64,000 bases of DNA from Arctopsyche grandis (GCF_051622035.1 NC_135357.1:32282191-32346190); one strand, 5' to 3'; shown: positions 24,427 through 37,012, numbered from the stretch's first letter. Notes: a model not told the origin generated them from the sequence alone. Program-made: numbers and translations.

Positions 24427-24444
24427 GTTATGAGCAAAGATCTG

Positions 24445-24560
24445 TTATTGCCGTACAAAGCAAGAGAGCGAAAAAAGGGTAGACAATAGTCATTGACAAT
24501 GGTGAACCATTTTTTGTGGGCTAAAGCAACTTGTCCGCCGATCTCTGGTTATGCGAGTAA
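24445..24560 (-). repeat. Small repeat family G
   Basis: Contains ACAAAGCAAGAGAG, GACAAT.GTGAACCATTTTTTGTG and CCGATCT, shared with 29910-30025 and with the duplicated blocks at 36766 and 37391. Boundaries unclear. Confidence 0.5.
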
Positions 24561-24776
24561 AATGATTAGGAAAATAAAAATTTAGATTTTAAGTGCTTAG
24601 TTCATTTTGTTGAGAAAATAAAGTGAGGCAAATGTATTATTATAGAAAAATTTTGTATGAAAATGTCATGAATCGTTTTTGTGTAATATAAAAGAAAACT
24701 AGTAATAATAAACGTAACATTTCTTTTTATGATTTTTTTTAATTACATGCATACATACATATAATACACATACGAG

Positions 24777-24932
24777 CCGTTATATTTGAAAGTGGCATAA
24801 GTCCAATTTTTAGTTCCGAAAACACCATTTCTGTTTGACTTAATTCACTCATTGTATTCATTTATTTTAATTCGATATGTCCAAAATCTTGCAGAATAAA
24901 CGAACTTTTGCCACTTTCAAATATAACGGCCC
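24777..24932 (+). mobile_element. TIR MITE family C, best-preserved termini
   Basis: A 20-bp-class inverted terminus (CCGTTATATTTGAAAGTGGC at left, its reverse complement at right) bounds a 156-bp element with TCCGAAAACACCATTTCTG and AATTCGATATGTCCAAAATC inside. No clear target duplication. It lacks the central part kept at 3.0 and 16.7 kb. Confidence 0.8.
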
Positions 24933-24964
24933 GGGAATTGTATCAAGGCGACTCATATTATTTT

Positions 24965-25258
24965 GTACATAGAATACAATAGAAACATCTATGGACAATC
25001 AACAAATTTTTGATACACAGCAAATTTGGATGTAGGTAGCATTTTATAAGAACTTGTGAGAAACTGGGGGGAGGATACCGATTTATTGGACTCGTCACAA
25101 TAATTAAACTAACAAAAATCGAAAAATTCTAACAAGAGACGGTCGATCTGTGGTTTTTTAATAACCAGATCTCGCCGGTAGAGTATTTGATTGGGAATTG
25201 AACCCACGACCTCTCTATTGGTATGCAATAGCATTATTAGTGCAATTCGCTGTGGGTA
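24965..25258 (-). mobile_element. tRNA-headed SINE (family E)
   Basis: Minus-strand head at about 25255 with GGGTTCAATTCCC as box B. The body has AGATCTCGCCGGTAG and ACCGATTTATTGGA on +, and the 3' part has AATAGAAACATCTATGGACA. A second copy with the same order is at 60895-61205. The head differs from family D. Confidence 0.7.
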
Positions 25259-25839
25259 TCTACTATTAAAATTTATAAAGAAGGGTATTCAAAATGTTAT
25301 TAAAATGAAAATAGAGATGTTTTGATTAAGAATAGAGATGTTTTGAATCAATATTTAAAGGAATTTATCATAATTTATTTCATATATAGAATTGTTATTG
25401 ATTAAAGGTACATAATGTTTTTTAATGTACAAGTCTTTCAAAGACAATTTAATTATACATATATGTAGGTATATATTGATAGAAGATTGTAAATGAATTG
25501 AAATAGATGAAAGTATTATATATTGTAGGATAGAATTTTTTTAATATATGTATCTGCATGTGTGGTTGCATAGTAAAATACAATCGAAATATAACAGAAA
25601 ATGGAAAGTAAGAGACAGGAAGTAAAATAGATATGTAAACTTCCTCTCACTCATACGAGAAAAGGAAGAAGACAAAACGCACATATAAGAGTGGATTTTG
25701 TGTCCACATTCAATTACAGTGAAATGCAATATAACTCATTTCAGACATATCGAAATGAAAAAGAAACACAGCGACATATTGATAGAAATAAAAGAAGAGC
25801 GAGAGAGTGGGAAAAAAAGTCGAAATAAATCACAAAGAC

Positions 25840-26100
25840 GAAAATTTTACATCACATTAAACACGCATTAGCTGAATTGTGCAACGTCACAAAGCTTAAC
25901 GGCAAAATCATCAAAGAGGATCGATTGTCCGTGACAGTGATTCAGTTGTCGGCTCTTTTGTGTACCATTTTCTCAACGTTTCAATGGCGGCTAGTTCACT
26001 CGAACACAAAAGAAATTGCACCTTTCGCAAGGTTTCCACGCGAATTTCTTTATCTCGACTGCTAATTTAACGCGGAAGGTCGACTTTTGAAACGGCGAGG
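25840..26100. promoter_or_regulatory. CpG-containing island just upstream of the first coding exon
   Basis: Repeat-free, more GC-rich sequence 600-850 bp before the signal-peptide exon. A splice acceptor separates the ATG from it, so it may be intronic regulatory DNA or hold an alternative first exon. No motif-level evidence. Confidence 0.22.
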
Positions 26101-26681
26101 TTCGTGTAAATAGCGAATTGTGGGTGTGCAATCATCTAAGTGGGTATGAAAAGAAGAAGAGGCACGTGAATGCATATACACGAGGCTGTAATGAGGCTAT
26201 TATGTTGTAGCAAGTGCGTTGGGGTCAAGAACGACGTGTAATCGTGCAAGTTATAGATAAATAGTTGAGGGCATGTGCTTCCGCATTGGTATGTTTTTGT
26301 GGTGTACTTGCGATTCAATTATTCGCCTGTTGATCTGTGAAGGTTTCCAAGCTGGGTTTTACTTCCTTAGGGCTATTTAGCTATGGTGTTTTTGATTTGT
26401 TGTTGTTTTTGTATGGCAGAATGATAAGTGTCTAGTTGTATATGTGGGTATGGACTGGTTGGTTGGTGATGAAAATTCGAATGTTGTCTATTTCTTGATA
26501 GAATTGAGCTTGGTTCATTTTTATCCAAGTACACGATTGTGTATCGAAAGTTCAATGGCTTTGAATTGCTTGCTGTTTTGCTATTGAGTCATTACAACGG
26601 ATGATTTGTTGGAGTTAATCGAGATAGCATCTTAAATTTTCAATAGTATTTTTAACGATTTTTTCCTCTCTATTGTTGCAG

Positions 26682-26763
26682 ATTTCCCAACGAGACGATG
26701 GGAGCCAAACGAGTGCTGCTCATAGCAGTTCTTCTGCCTATCGTCACAGCGCTACACAGACAG
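26682..26763 (+). CDS. Signal-peptide exon of a secreted ADAM/ADAMTS-type protein (start codon 26698)
   Basis: A pyrimidine tract and TTGCAG precede the exon at 26681, and CAG/GTCAGT forms the donor at 26764, so the exon is internal and a 5' UTR exon lies upstream. The ATG at 26698 (context ACGAGACGATGG) opens 22 codons ending in phase 0: a short basic n-region (MGAKR), a hydrophobic core (VLLIAVLLPIVTA) and a likely cleavage after VTA. It joins in phase to the exon at 44481, giving a secretory propeptide. The product is thus routed to the ER for secretion. Joining rests on matching phase, order, strand and a sensible combined protein; RNA evidence is not available here. Too short for an ORF scan to find. 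Confidence 0.8.
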
Positions 26764-27756
26764 GTCAGTACGCCAAACCCGAACAGTCGCCAAAACGAGT
26801 AGATTTGAAGGCTTAAACTTGGAGCCGACCGCGATTTTTTTAATCAGATATTTGGATCGGATCTGGGTGAGGATTTGAGGGCAAGATTTGTTTGCGAATC
26901 ATCATCGGTGTGTGTTTGAGAGGAATGATTGTGGGTCGACGTCGATTCAAGGCCGCGCAAAGTTCGCCAAACGTTTCGAATCGATCTGCTGCGACACTCA
27001 GAACTGGTCATCATCATCTCGCACCAATTACAGAGAGTGCAGCAGCCGCTGATGAAGGTGAAAGTGCCGTCTCGAGCTGGTTCACCACTCTCGCCTCGTC
27101 AACTCGGCTCGCGTGCACTTGACGGAGCATTCACTCGCGAAAAGTGGCGAAAAAATCGGCAACAGTAGCCGCCGCGTTAGATAATAGCACGTAACTTTGA
27201 CGAATGTCCTGGAATTTTATCGGCTTTTTTAAAAAGCAACACCACGCCGCCTTTCTCACGCACGACTCATTTCTCACGAGCTATTGTTCCAGTTAAGAGC
27301 TAATCTTGCTTTTTTTCGTCTTGACGCGCCGTTGAATCAATTTGAAAAGTAAAAGTGGTAATTAAGCGTGACGGAATTTAGAGCTGCTACTAGATCAATT
27401 GTGACAAAAAAAAATTAAATGCAATTAAGTAAATGAAGGTACATACATACAAAGCTAATGTCGATGTAAGCATAGCATATTAATGATAAATGTACTTCAT
27501 ATTTACCTACAACAAAAGTCACATTTAAAAACAAAAATAATTTTATTTCATAGAACACTCGCCTTTACAGATCGTTCCAAAGCGACGAGAGCACTTAAAC
27601 TGTATTTTATACAATGGGAATTCATAAAAACATGCACAGTGAAATATATGGAGAAATTTTTGCAGCATTTTATTATCGAATTGGCGAACCTCAAAACGCT
27701 GAATAACTTGAGATTAACAAGAGAGATAGGAAGGAGAAGCCAATTTTACTGAAAAA

Positions 27757-27908
27757 AATCTGAAAAATTGGCAAACTCTGATAAGAAACGATCAACCTGG
27801 AGTCACAAATCAGGGTCTGTCCAGCAGCGGGACTGTAGTGGGACTCGAACCCGTAACCACTCTGCTCGAAAGCATAATATGCTAACCACTGGTCCACGCC
27901 GCTGGTTA
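27757..27908 (-). mobile_element. SINE family D, tRNA head and start of body
   Basis: On minus, from about 27905: GGCGTGGACCAGTGGTTAGC (box A region) and GGGTTCGAGTCCC (box B), about 45 bases apart, as in tRNAs. The family D body follows (GTCACAAATC, AACGATCAACC, AATTGGCAAACTCTGATAAG on +). The head is close to a tRNA but does not close a clover leaf, so it is a SINE, not a tRNA gene. Confidence 0.78.
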
Positions 27909-28485
27909 AATAATAATAACATCTTTGCCGGGCTGTCATTTATTGCTATCGGGATTGATGTCTATTTTATTGCATTATGACACTTTTTGATTATAATTAA
28001 TCGATTTCGTTTTTTTGAAAACAATATGCCTTGATATTCAATTAAAATATGATAATTTTCAATACGTATTAATTTATACAGGAAAAGTTCACATGCGCAC
28101 AATAATAATAGGCATATATGTATGTATGTACGTACTATATTATGTCAATTCAATAGGAAATAAACAAAATGATGATATGTTTTGCCCTTGTATGATAATC
28201 GTTGAGGCAATTGAGACAATGGTTGATTTATCTATCTGACATTTTAGCATCGTTAATGAAAGATGATTGATTTTGCAATTATTGCCGGTAAATTTTCCAA
28301 TTTGTTAGTAATTATAGGCATTTTTATAGATTTTCACACGTGTGGATATTCACTATCAAATTAGACTAGGCATTTATTCCTTTTAACATTTGTATTCAGC
28401 TAAATTTTCTCGCTGAAATACTCTACTGGTATTCCTTCATAGAACATACCATATCCAGCTTAATTGAGTAATCTTTTAACAGTAT

Positions 28486-29065
28486 TCTAACAGATCGTCT
28501 TAAGTTTTTCCCTTTAAACTCACTGCTAATTGGATAAATCTCCTATAACCTTTTAATACTGTGAGTCCATTACTTTTGTAACCCACAAATGTAGTTTGCT
28601 TCCTTCGACACTCTCTAGAATATACTTTTGAGTACTTTTGTTGTTCAAATTTTAAATGCACAATCAAATAGAGCTTGACGTAAGCTTCAGGTACATATGA
28701 GGAGCGTATTCTGACACCATTGGGGGGTCGACCTAATGTGCAGAAAAGAACACTATCTGAATCTTGTAAAAGTAGGATTCCAACAGATTTTTGTTGCTCT
28801 TATTTTCCCATGTTGTTTTTTCCCTTTAGACTCGGTGCTAATTTGATAAATCTCCATTCACCTTTCAATTTCGCCAGTCTAATACTTTTATAACCCACAA
28901 ATGTGGTTTCTTTCCTTTTGCATTATCTTGGGTCTCATTTGAGTACTTTTGTTGGGCAAATTTTAAAGGCACAAACATATAGAGTTGAATGTAATCTCCG
29001 ATATGGACAGTGAATCTTCACTTATGGGGGGGGTCGACTGAATCTGCAGAGAAGACTATTCGAGT
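28486..29065. repeat. Tandem duplication, two diverged units with 312-bp period
   Basis: Unit 1 (about 28505-28740) and unit 2 (about 28817-29045) share TTTTTCCCTTTA, TGCTAATT.GATAAATCTCC, TAACCCACAAATGT, TTTGAGTACTTTTGTTG and GGGGGGTCGAC in order. Marker offsets are 312 bp in the left part and about 305 in the right. Not found elsewhere in the window. Confidence 0.8.
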
Positions 29066-29077
29066 CAGTGTACATGA

Positions 29078-29285
29078 CCAGCAGTATGGCTTAGTAAGCG
29101 TGAAATTCTTTCAATTGTGTAGTCACGTGTTCAATCCCTGGCTGTGCTGCTAGTCAGACCCTGGATATGTGACTCCAAGGTCAATCATTTCCTATCAGAG
29201 CTTGTTAATTTCAATCTGTTTCAAAGTTTGTCAATATAATTTCATTGAAACGGTTCTAACAAATTGGCAACCCTGCCCTACATAC
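29078..29285 (+). mobile_element. SINE family D, diverged copy, plus orientation
   Basis: Head with CCAGCAGTATGGCTTAGTAA and GTGTTCAATCCC, then TGACTCCAAGGTCAATCATT, TATCAGAGCTTGTTAATTT and a degraded body ending GGCAACCCTGCCCTAC. The 3' CCAGGAAGGC block is missing. Confidence 0.65.
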
Positions 29286-29586
29286 TTCTCGCAAAGTTCG
29301 AGTTTACCGTATCTGGAATTCGCGGGTTTGTAAAACGCTGCAAATTTGTCCATGTATGATTGTTAATCGATGTTTGTAATTGGTCTTGAATAATACTTAA
29401 AATTATTATGTACAATGTTTGACTGTAGATGTCGTGTAAAGTAAAATAAAAATTGATATATAGCTGTATAGATAAATAAATAAATAAAAATGCAAATATA
29501 GGACTAATGTCTTACCAGTATCCATAGCTGTCATCTTCGTCTCAAATGTTGTATGTTTGTGCTCTAACACCTCTGTGCGCATATAC

Positions 29587-29880
29587 CCTGAATCGTACGG
29601 CATGGCCTGCCTAGGTAGACTCCAGCTGTGATGGGCGTATTCTCATGTCATGTTGATCCGTACGATATTATTATTTCGACAAGTTTATTGTACATTTCTT
29701 CAAATATTTTATCGATCCCTCTAAAAACAAGGGTAAATGTTACAGAAAACACTCCAGGGGGTGAGTTTTAGCTTGGATTGCCATTGCATAGATCGGGCGT
29801 GCAAGCGCTCTTTTTACATGTCCAAAATTATATTAAAAAATCGTGCCGCATACCACTCTGCGTATGCGCCCTTAATTAAA
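29587..29880 (+). mobile_element. TIR element family I, copy 2
   Basis: Shares ordered blocks with 12826-13245 (see there). The right end CTCTGCGTATGCGCCCTT is the inverted counterpart of the AAGG start of copy 1. Non-coding. Confidence 0.55.
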
Positions 29881-29909
29881 TCTATATATCGGTGTTTTTG
29901 AAATAACAA

Positions 29910-30025
29910 TGAACCGCTCCATTAATGTACAAAGCAAGGTAGCCAAAAAGCATGCTTGACAATAGTGAACTTTTTTTTGCGAAAAGCACCATCCCAACGC
30001 CGATCTTTGATTATTGGATAAATCT
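29910..30025. repeat. Small repeat family G, diverged copy
   Basis: Contains GTACAAAGCAAGGTAGCCAA, TTGACAATAGTGAAC and CAACGCCGATCTTTGATTAT, in the order seen at 24445-24560. Confidence 0.5.
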
Positions 30026-31271
30026 TTATATATATAAATTTATTTAAATATATAAATTTCTCAATAAAAATGATAAAAAACATAATATTTACTCTTACAT
30101 ATTTTTTTAATACAAACTTGAAAGTTGATATTTTCAATCTTCAATAAGTACGTGTAGAATAGTTTGTAGATGGATTTTCTTCAAATAAATCTCGATATAA
30201 TCCGCCAAATAAGCCATTGAGAAACTTCGACGCATTGCATAGTCAGTAATTCTAGGAATTATAAAATCTCCAAAAAATCATATCACAAGTGTGTCAAAAA
30301 AAAAAAATGCAAAAAAAAGTCGTCAAGTTTTCACTCGAAACGAACTCGACTCGTTAAATAACGCGAAAATTCGCCATAACCGGCTCAAACGTTCGACACT
30401 ACCGGTTTTGCCATAAAAACCGGTCTCTAAAAATGCAATTTATGCGATCGATTGTGCACTTACGCGATTTTGAGTGCGAAATCGATAAAAATTTTACTCA
30501 CTACTTACTTACTTCGTTGGACAAAACCTTTCCATACTTTCTATCGAGTCGTTGCGCAACCGAACCGACATAAAAATAATTAACCGCAACAAATCGGACT
30601 ATCATAAGATTATAACGCACAAATAAAACCGATTCCAAACCCGCAAAATAATCAATATTACTATGAACATAATTTAAATGTCAATTTAATGATTTACAGT
30701 ATGAGAATAGTGATATTGTATTTGTTCGTATTGAAAATATTCATTTTTTGATAGGTCTCGATTCAAAACCGTTTCCGGGTGCGTATTAAAAGTGTTGATA
30801 ATGTTGACACAGTGTCAAATTCACCCGTATAGGAGGTGTCAAATGTTGCGCGCGCCGAGTTCATACTCGTTTCACGGCCGAATTAATTAACTTATTTATT
30901 TATTTTCATATACAAATAAATAGCATTGTACGTCTCGCGTGGTCAGGTGCGACGTAAAATATGCACGTAGTTATGTTAAACGAATAATTAAAGTAAACAC
31001 GAATGTTTCGAGTCGAGAGCCGGTACATACGTGTCACGTTCGATCGCTTGCAAACATTCAAATTAATGGTAGGTGTCATTATTTCAACGTTTCCTCATAC
31101 GCACGTTGCATTGTCAACTTTGATTATTGAATGCATTGCACTTGGGATGCTGAAGAGCGGTGTTTCCCAAGCTTTGTATGCGCGATTCTGGTGATTCGTA
31201 AAGATTTCAAGGGGTTTTAAAATCTCACACTTGTCCGCAGACAAGTCTCTCGTTGAGTTTCTGACTGCGTA

Positions 31272-31549
31272 CTTTTTTTTTTGATTTTTAAATGTTTTTT
31301 ATTATTACGAAATTATGTTCACAATACATCTTATATCTATTTTAATAGCTACTGATCTACTGATCATTTTCTATTTTACAATTTAATTTAATTTGGTTAG
31401 TAATCATAGTATTATATTATTCTAATGTTAATGTACAGCATAATAATAGGAAAAAAAGCTCAAAAATCTATTCACAATTCTTGTAAATGCTCATAATACA
31501 TCTAATACGTAATATTAATTAAAGACTCTCTAAAGTCGATGACCTAAAG
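31272..31549 (-). mobile_element. Jockey 3'-UTR copy with 13-bp target site duplication
   Basis: Bounded by TTCTGACTGCGTA at 31259-31271 and 31550-31562. It starts with a T run (complement of the A tail) and ends 5'-truncated after GATGACCTAAAG. The target duplication proves retrotransposition and fixes the true 3' end of the family. Confidence 0.92.
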
Positions 31550-31744
31550 TTCTGACTGCGTATGTATGTTTGTATGATATGAGAAGCAAATCAGTCAACT
31601 TCATTTCTGAGTATCTTTTGTTAAATTTTGGAATCATATTGTCAAATAAATAAATTTTACTGTTAAATGAGATAGTGTGAAAAAACTGATAAAACTTTAA
31701 TTACGTATTATTTGTGAGTTGTATAAGTTGAGAGGTTGTGAGGA

Positions 31745-32060
31745 AGTTTTGAGGGGATTGCGAAAAGCAAGCTGTCATCATGTCGATCTGAGAGTTGATT
31801 CTGATGAAATTGTAATGATTAAATACATCTAGCGTCATGTTGGATACGTTTGCTTACTTTGATTGCAACTAGTCTCCGTATATCTGCAAAGTATCAAAGC
31901 GATCGAAGAGTGGTTCAAAATCAGCTCACAAATTTTGGGAAGTAACAAAAACCTAGTGAAACTGATAAAAAGCTTCTAAAAAGTATTGTAATTTAACAAA
32001 ATAAGGCCCAATCAACGGATTGCATTGTGTTATTAACAAAAGCTTAATCTGTTAGCAGAT
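31745..32060 (+). repeat. Repeat family H, single unit
   Basis: One copy of the ~295-bp unit seen as dimers at 14.9 and 50.1 kb: AGCTGTCATCAT, GCGTCATGTTGGATACGTTT, AAAGCGATCGAAGAGTGG, AAAAAGCTTCTAAAA. Confidence 0.65.
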
Positions 32061-32073
32061 CAGTTATTGGTTT

Positions 32074-32322
32074 TTGAGAAATCGCTACGACAGACAGTTT
32101 GCTAGTGACTTGTTTGACGATTTGTGTGCAGACAAATCCATTATCAATTACCAATATCTTGTAATTGGTAATTTTTTTAAAGCGTATCTACAAGATTTTT
32201 GCGACTTTTTCTCGAATAATTTTAATGGAAACAACGATATTCCATTATTTTCAAAATTACTAAAAGAAAACACAAAGTTTACAAAAAGTTTTTTGCACCA
32301 GAAACAAATGATATTAGGATGA
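32074..32322 (+). other. Phe/Asn-rich open frame of unknown status
   Basis: About 80 codons open after a stop at 32053, with no ATG at the start (TTG only). The peptide is rich in Phe, Asn and Lys with no domain I recognise, and no splice sites frame it convincingly. It could be a decayed transposon fragment or chance. Confidence 0.12.
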
Positions 32323-34542
32323 GAAATATTTTCCTTATCGGTGTTCAAATATTTCCAAAAAATCTAGAATACAGAAGAAGAATAGCTTATGGACTATGAA
32401 ATTTGGAAAAGATGAGCTTATGTCCTTCCTTTTGATTACGCATTCATTCTGAATATAGATATAGTGTTTTTGAATGGAATTAATTTTTCTAGGATTAAAT
32501 GTCATCCCATGTAACAAATACCAAAATTTTAAGTATATTCTTATTATTTTTTATTCAATTTTTCTACGATGGGATTTTAGAAAATCTTGCTGTAGAAGAT
32601 TGAGTGAAAAGTTGAATTCAATCGCAAATATTTTTCCGACGGTTCGTGAGTACATAGTATGTACATATGTATGTATGGGAAAATCATACCGGAATTGACC
32701 GTTCTTAGTATTAAAATAATGATTAAATTTCGACTTCCGCATGTTCGCGCCGTAACTAATGTCTCGTCATACTCGCCGCATTTATCCGTTTATTTTTAAA
32801 TATTATTTATTTGTAATAACAACAACAATGGCAGTTCCGTTTTCGTTTCAATAAAGAGGTGAAAGGTCGAAACGTGTCCGTCGTGGCATTCGGACGGTGA
32901 ATTAAAGAAAAATGTATACATAATATATGTAATAATTCGATTCTTTGTAAATATGAATGTATTTTTTCGACGATCCGTGAACTTTTGAATTGCATATGAC
33001 GATAAATAAGCGACAATATTTCCCAACCGTTGTTATTTTTTTTGTTCAAATAAAATTGAACGGGAGATTGAAAGACACGTTCGTTCAATGTAAATTTATT
33101 CATTCGACTCTTATTATATTTATTTATTGTAAATTATTCAGTGTTTAACATCGGAATTGATAGTGGTGTGTGTGAGATTATTTTTTCAAGTCCTTGAAGA
33201 TGCGTTGCATACTTTAAATATTAATAATGATAGATTATATTAATGACAGATTAATATGCATAGGTAGGGTTTGATTTTGATTGATATATTATATATAAAT
33301 ATTATAATAGAATATGTATAATTTAATCAATTTACATTTGTTTTTAATCAATAAAAATTTTTTGCATTGCTTGTCCATTGTTATTGAAATTAAACAATTA
33401 AGTTTTATCAATGGGAATATTAATAAGGTCGTAAAATTATGCGTATTATCATTTACTATGTATGTATGTACATACATATGTAAATTCTGTAATGAAAGTT
33501 ATGTATACAATTTTAATTTGAATAATTAAATAGGTATTTTTATGTAGGCTTGTGTATTATTTTTGATTTGCTATATACGTACATATATAAATATGTACAT
33601 ATATATATAATAAAAGAGTGAGTTTGAATTTGTATTAATTATTAAAGCGGAACTTATTATATATGTATGTGGAAAAATTTTGAGAATTTTATAACAAGCA
33701 GGTAGATTTCATTCATATTTTTTTCTAAAAATAAAATTGCTGGTTTTATATTCGGTATTTTTTTCATAATAAAACAAATTGATTGAATTAATATTAAAAA
33801 TAATGAAAAAAAAAACTGTTATTCATATATAAATTATAAAAATATATGACTATATGTATATGTATGCATATACATAGGTAATGTGTTTAAAAATTTATGC
33901 AAAATAAATGTGAAAAATTGGATAAATTTATTTATTTATAAATCAAGATGCTTTCACAGTTATGTAATTCAATATGTAATATATAAACCTTATCGGAATG
34001 CATTGAAGTGAAAATGAAGCATTAAGAAGTTAATAACAGGTACACACTTCACAATCATCAATCTTGTTGGCAAAAAAATTTAATATGAGTATTAGAGACA
34101 ACAATTCATTAAAAAAAATCCAATATTCACACCGAAATCGATAGCGTGTTAAATTTGCGAATAAATTTGTGCTCGCTTTGATTAACGATCGTAGAAGTGC
34201 GTTTTTTGATACACGCTACCGCTAATAAAATATGATTTAACGCCGATTTAATATCCGCACAAAAAACACTCAAAACCGTCAAGGTAGATTGGCCGCAATC
34301 AATAATGTAAATATTTCGGAAAATGCGAGATGCTTACAGCTCAGAATCTCGGATACTTTGACGAAAAGTTCTCGGAAAATTGAATTTTCAACGGTCCATT
34401 ATTCGGAATGTGAAAATACGCGTGTTTCATTTATGTAAGTTCAAAATTTTCTTTACATATTATACATGTTACAACAGCAAGAGAGTGAATCTCGAATCAG
34501 TATACACTGACTAGTAAGTGTATGCATCATCAAAATCACCCA

Positions 34543-34741
34543 GTAAATTTTTAAATGCTTTTTATTATGATTAAATTATGTTCACAATACATCTTATATA
34601 TATTTTAATACCTTCTGATTTACCGATCACTTTCTATTTTACAATTTTAATTTAATTTTGTTAGTAATCATTTAGTATTATATTATTCTAATGTTAATGT
34701 ACAGCATAATAGGAATAAAAATAGCTCAAAAACCTTATATA
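34543..34741 (-). mobile_element. Jockey 3'-UTR copy inside the 34.5-35.7 kb element
   Basis: Family sequence from AAATTTTTAAATGC to GAATAAAAATAGCTCAAAAA, truncated. Same orientation as all other copies. Confidence 0.78.
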
Positions 34742-34956
34742 CGGGAGAATTAGTGAACATGTTTACGTTTAAATTCATAAATTCATACGTAACTGTAAAA
34801 CTTCTACAATGGATTTAACCTTGTTAATTATTGTCTATTTCGTATCAATTCAACAATAAATTAGCTATTTGAACACAACCAGTTATATTCTTGAGAATAA
34901 AATTCATTGGAAGAGCAACGTCAAACTTTGGTCAGCTTTCAAACCACTCAAATTTC

Positions 34957-35045
34957 ATCTGTTAGCAGATTTACTAGTGCACAGCATCATGTGCATGAAT
35001 TCGCGCGTCAGTGTATACCTTGTCTAGTAAATCTGCGTATCAGAT
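34957..35045. repeat. 89-bp element with 21-bp inverted ends
   Basis: ATCTGTTAGCAGATTTACTA at 34957 is inverted as CTAGTAAATCTGCGTATCAG at 35024. The middle includes CATCATGTGCATGAATTCGC. A small foldback or MITE nested in the larger inverted-repeat structure. Confidence 0.55.
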
Positions 35046-36765
35046 ATCATCTGCGGAATCTAGCGTCGTAAGCTTTGGCTAAAAACCAAAGCTAGCGTAT
35101 AAACGGAAATATAGCGAATATATGGATTCTTCAAGTGATGGAGAATTAAGTGGCGTAGAAGAATTATGATACGACATTGTATAGAAACAGAAGACTATCC
35201 AAAACGAGCAAAGAAGTAACGAATTAATTTTATTTCTTTGCGAATTTATTTTATTATCTTTGTAACGGTCGGGACTTAATACTAGCCGACAAAGAAGAAT
35301 GTCTATACATAATAATGAAAAGGACTGCATTATTATCAAAATTCGAACACTTTTAAAATCACTTATTTCCTGTTTAATATAATTTATATCCTATATTTTT
35401 TTCTCATTTTTTAATTCGTATTAATTTTTGCATACGTACGTTTGTTTTACTTATAATTTAAAAAAATGCTATTTATCATTTTATTCGTGGTACGTATTCA
35501 AATATTAAATAAATATGCCACCCAAATTATATCATAGATCTTAAAAACATTACACGATCGGTTGAAATAAAATATATAAATAACAGTCTGTAAATGAAAA
35601 ATGCATTTGTATGAGTACTGTGCACGCGCCTTCTGTAGCTAATAGACCTGTACACACTTACTAGTCAGTGTATAATGATTCGAGATTTGACGCTCTCACA
35701 TATACATACATAGTATATATAATATTACATATAGTATATGTACTATATAATAATATTTATATCACACAGGGCAAATCGCTTCCTTTGTCTCAAGACGAGT
35801 CATCATGATGATTTCTCGCGTATATAAATACAATAATAACACATCAATCAAACTCTCGTTTCAAGGTTTTGGAACTGCTTTGGTAATCTTTTGAATTTCA
35901 TTTCTTTATAGATGTCAATAAAGTCGGTTTTGGATCCGGTCATGTTTCGAAAACGTCAAGGTTTCCCCCCCCCCCCCCTTTACCCCTTTTCTCGATGTGA
36001 ATAAATATAAATTTAATTATTATTATTGATATTATATGCATATGTATTGATAAAGTTACGTCACGTCTTGACCGACTAATTATGCGCGACACACTAATAC
36101 GGTTACGTTCGCGAGTTGCGTATTTTTAATTAATACAATTATTTGTATTTGTGGCACAGTAATAATAATAAAGGTATCGTAAACTTGTATTTTGATATTA
36201 TATCATATATCATGATATGATATGCTGGTGGATTTTTTTTTTGCAATTGCATGTGAGAGTTTTTGTTTGGTTGTTTATTGGTTCGGATATCGCTATGCAG
36301 CTTTTTTTAGAAATTTTTGGCTTTTGTTTTTTGCTAAATTTCATTCGAAGCAACCTCGATTTTATCTTAAATTATTTTTAATTTGAATATTTTATTTTAT
36401 ATAATGTGCATTATTTAAGTGGTGCAATAAGCTTTAAAAGTATTACTGCGTTTTTTTGTGCGGGATTTTTTATGAATTGATGTACTTTTCTGCATTTAAA
36501 TGAATTTGTATAGCAAATAAAATTAAAACTTATAAACATTTTTTTTATAGCCGAATTGTCAGGCGTTGCTCGGGTGGATGAAATTCTTAAATAAGAAATG
36601 AAACTTTACCGGAATATTTTAATATATTTAGGTATCAAATTTGCAAAATAGGTATCAAAAAGCGCTTTGCTCTGTTTAATATATTAGTATCAAATTTAAT
36701 AGCTCTTTGCAGTAATATTGAAAACTGCAGATTCGCATAGCTGACAAATTAGCAAACATTCATCA

Positions 36766-37012
36766 ATTTTTATAGTCAATGATTAGCGTGTGTTATTAGC
36801 AAGGATCGGCGTTGGAAGGATGCTTTTCAAATAACAATAGACTGCTCCACCAGTGTTCAAAGCAAGAGAGAAAAAATGCGTTGTTTTTCTCTCTTGCTTT
36901 GCAAGAAATTGACAATAGTGATCCATTTTTTGTGGTTTTGTGATCAAAAACATGACATATCGCTACCGCCTTTAAATCATACTTTGAAAATTAGAAATGT
37001 AATTTTTTTATG
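36766..37012 (+). repeat. Direct duplication, left copy, with perfect 18-bp hairpin (family G)
   Basis: About 245 bp nearly identical to 37391-37641. It contains CAAAGCAAGAGAGAAAAA at 36858 with its perfect complement ending at 36901 (8-nt loop), plus CGGCGTTGGAAGGATGCTTT and ATTGACAATAGTGATCC. The block is related to family G at 24.4 and 29.9 kb. Confidence 0.8.

Larger units (their letters stand above)
34481..35697. mobile_element. 1.2-kb structure bounded by ~45-bp inverted repeats
   Basis: 34481-34525 and 35651-35697 are inverted repeats sharing CTCGAATCA and TATACACTGACTAGTAAGTG. Inside are a Jockey copy (34543-34741), an 89-bp inverted-end element (34957-35045) and a hairpin at 35071-35093 (AGCTTTGG/CCAAAGCT). 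No transposase was recognised. Probably a non-autonomous TIR element enlarged by insertions; no target duplication could be fixed. Confidence 0.6.

Noticed and set aside
27757..27908. Possible tRNA genes at 27.8, 41.25, 29.1 and 20.05 kb
   Set aside because: They have A and B boxes but do not close a clover leaf and continue into the shared SINE body.
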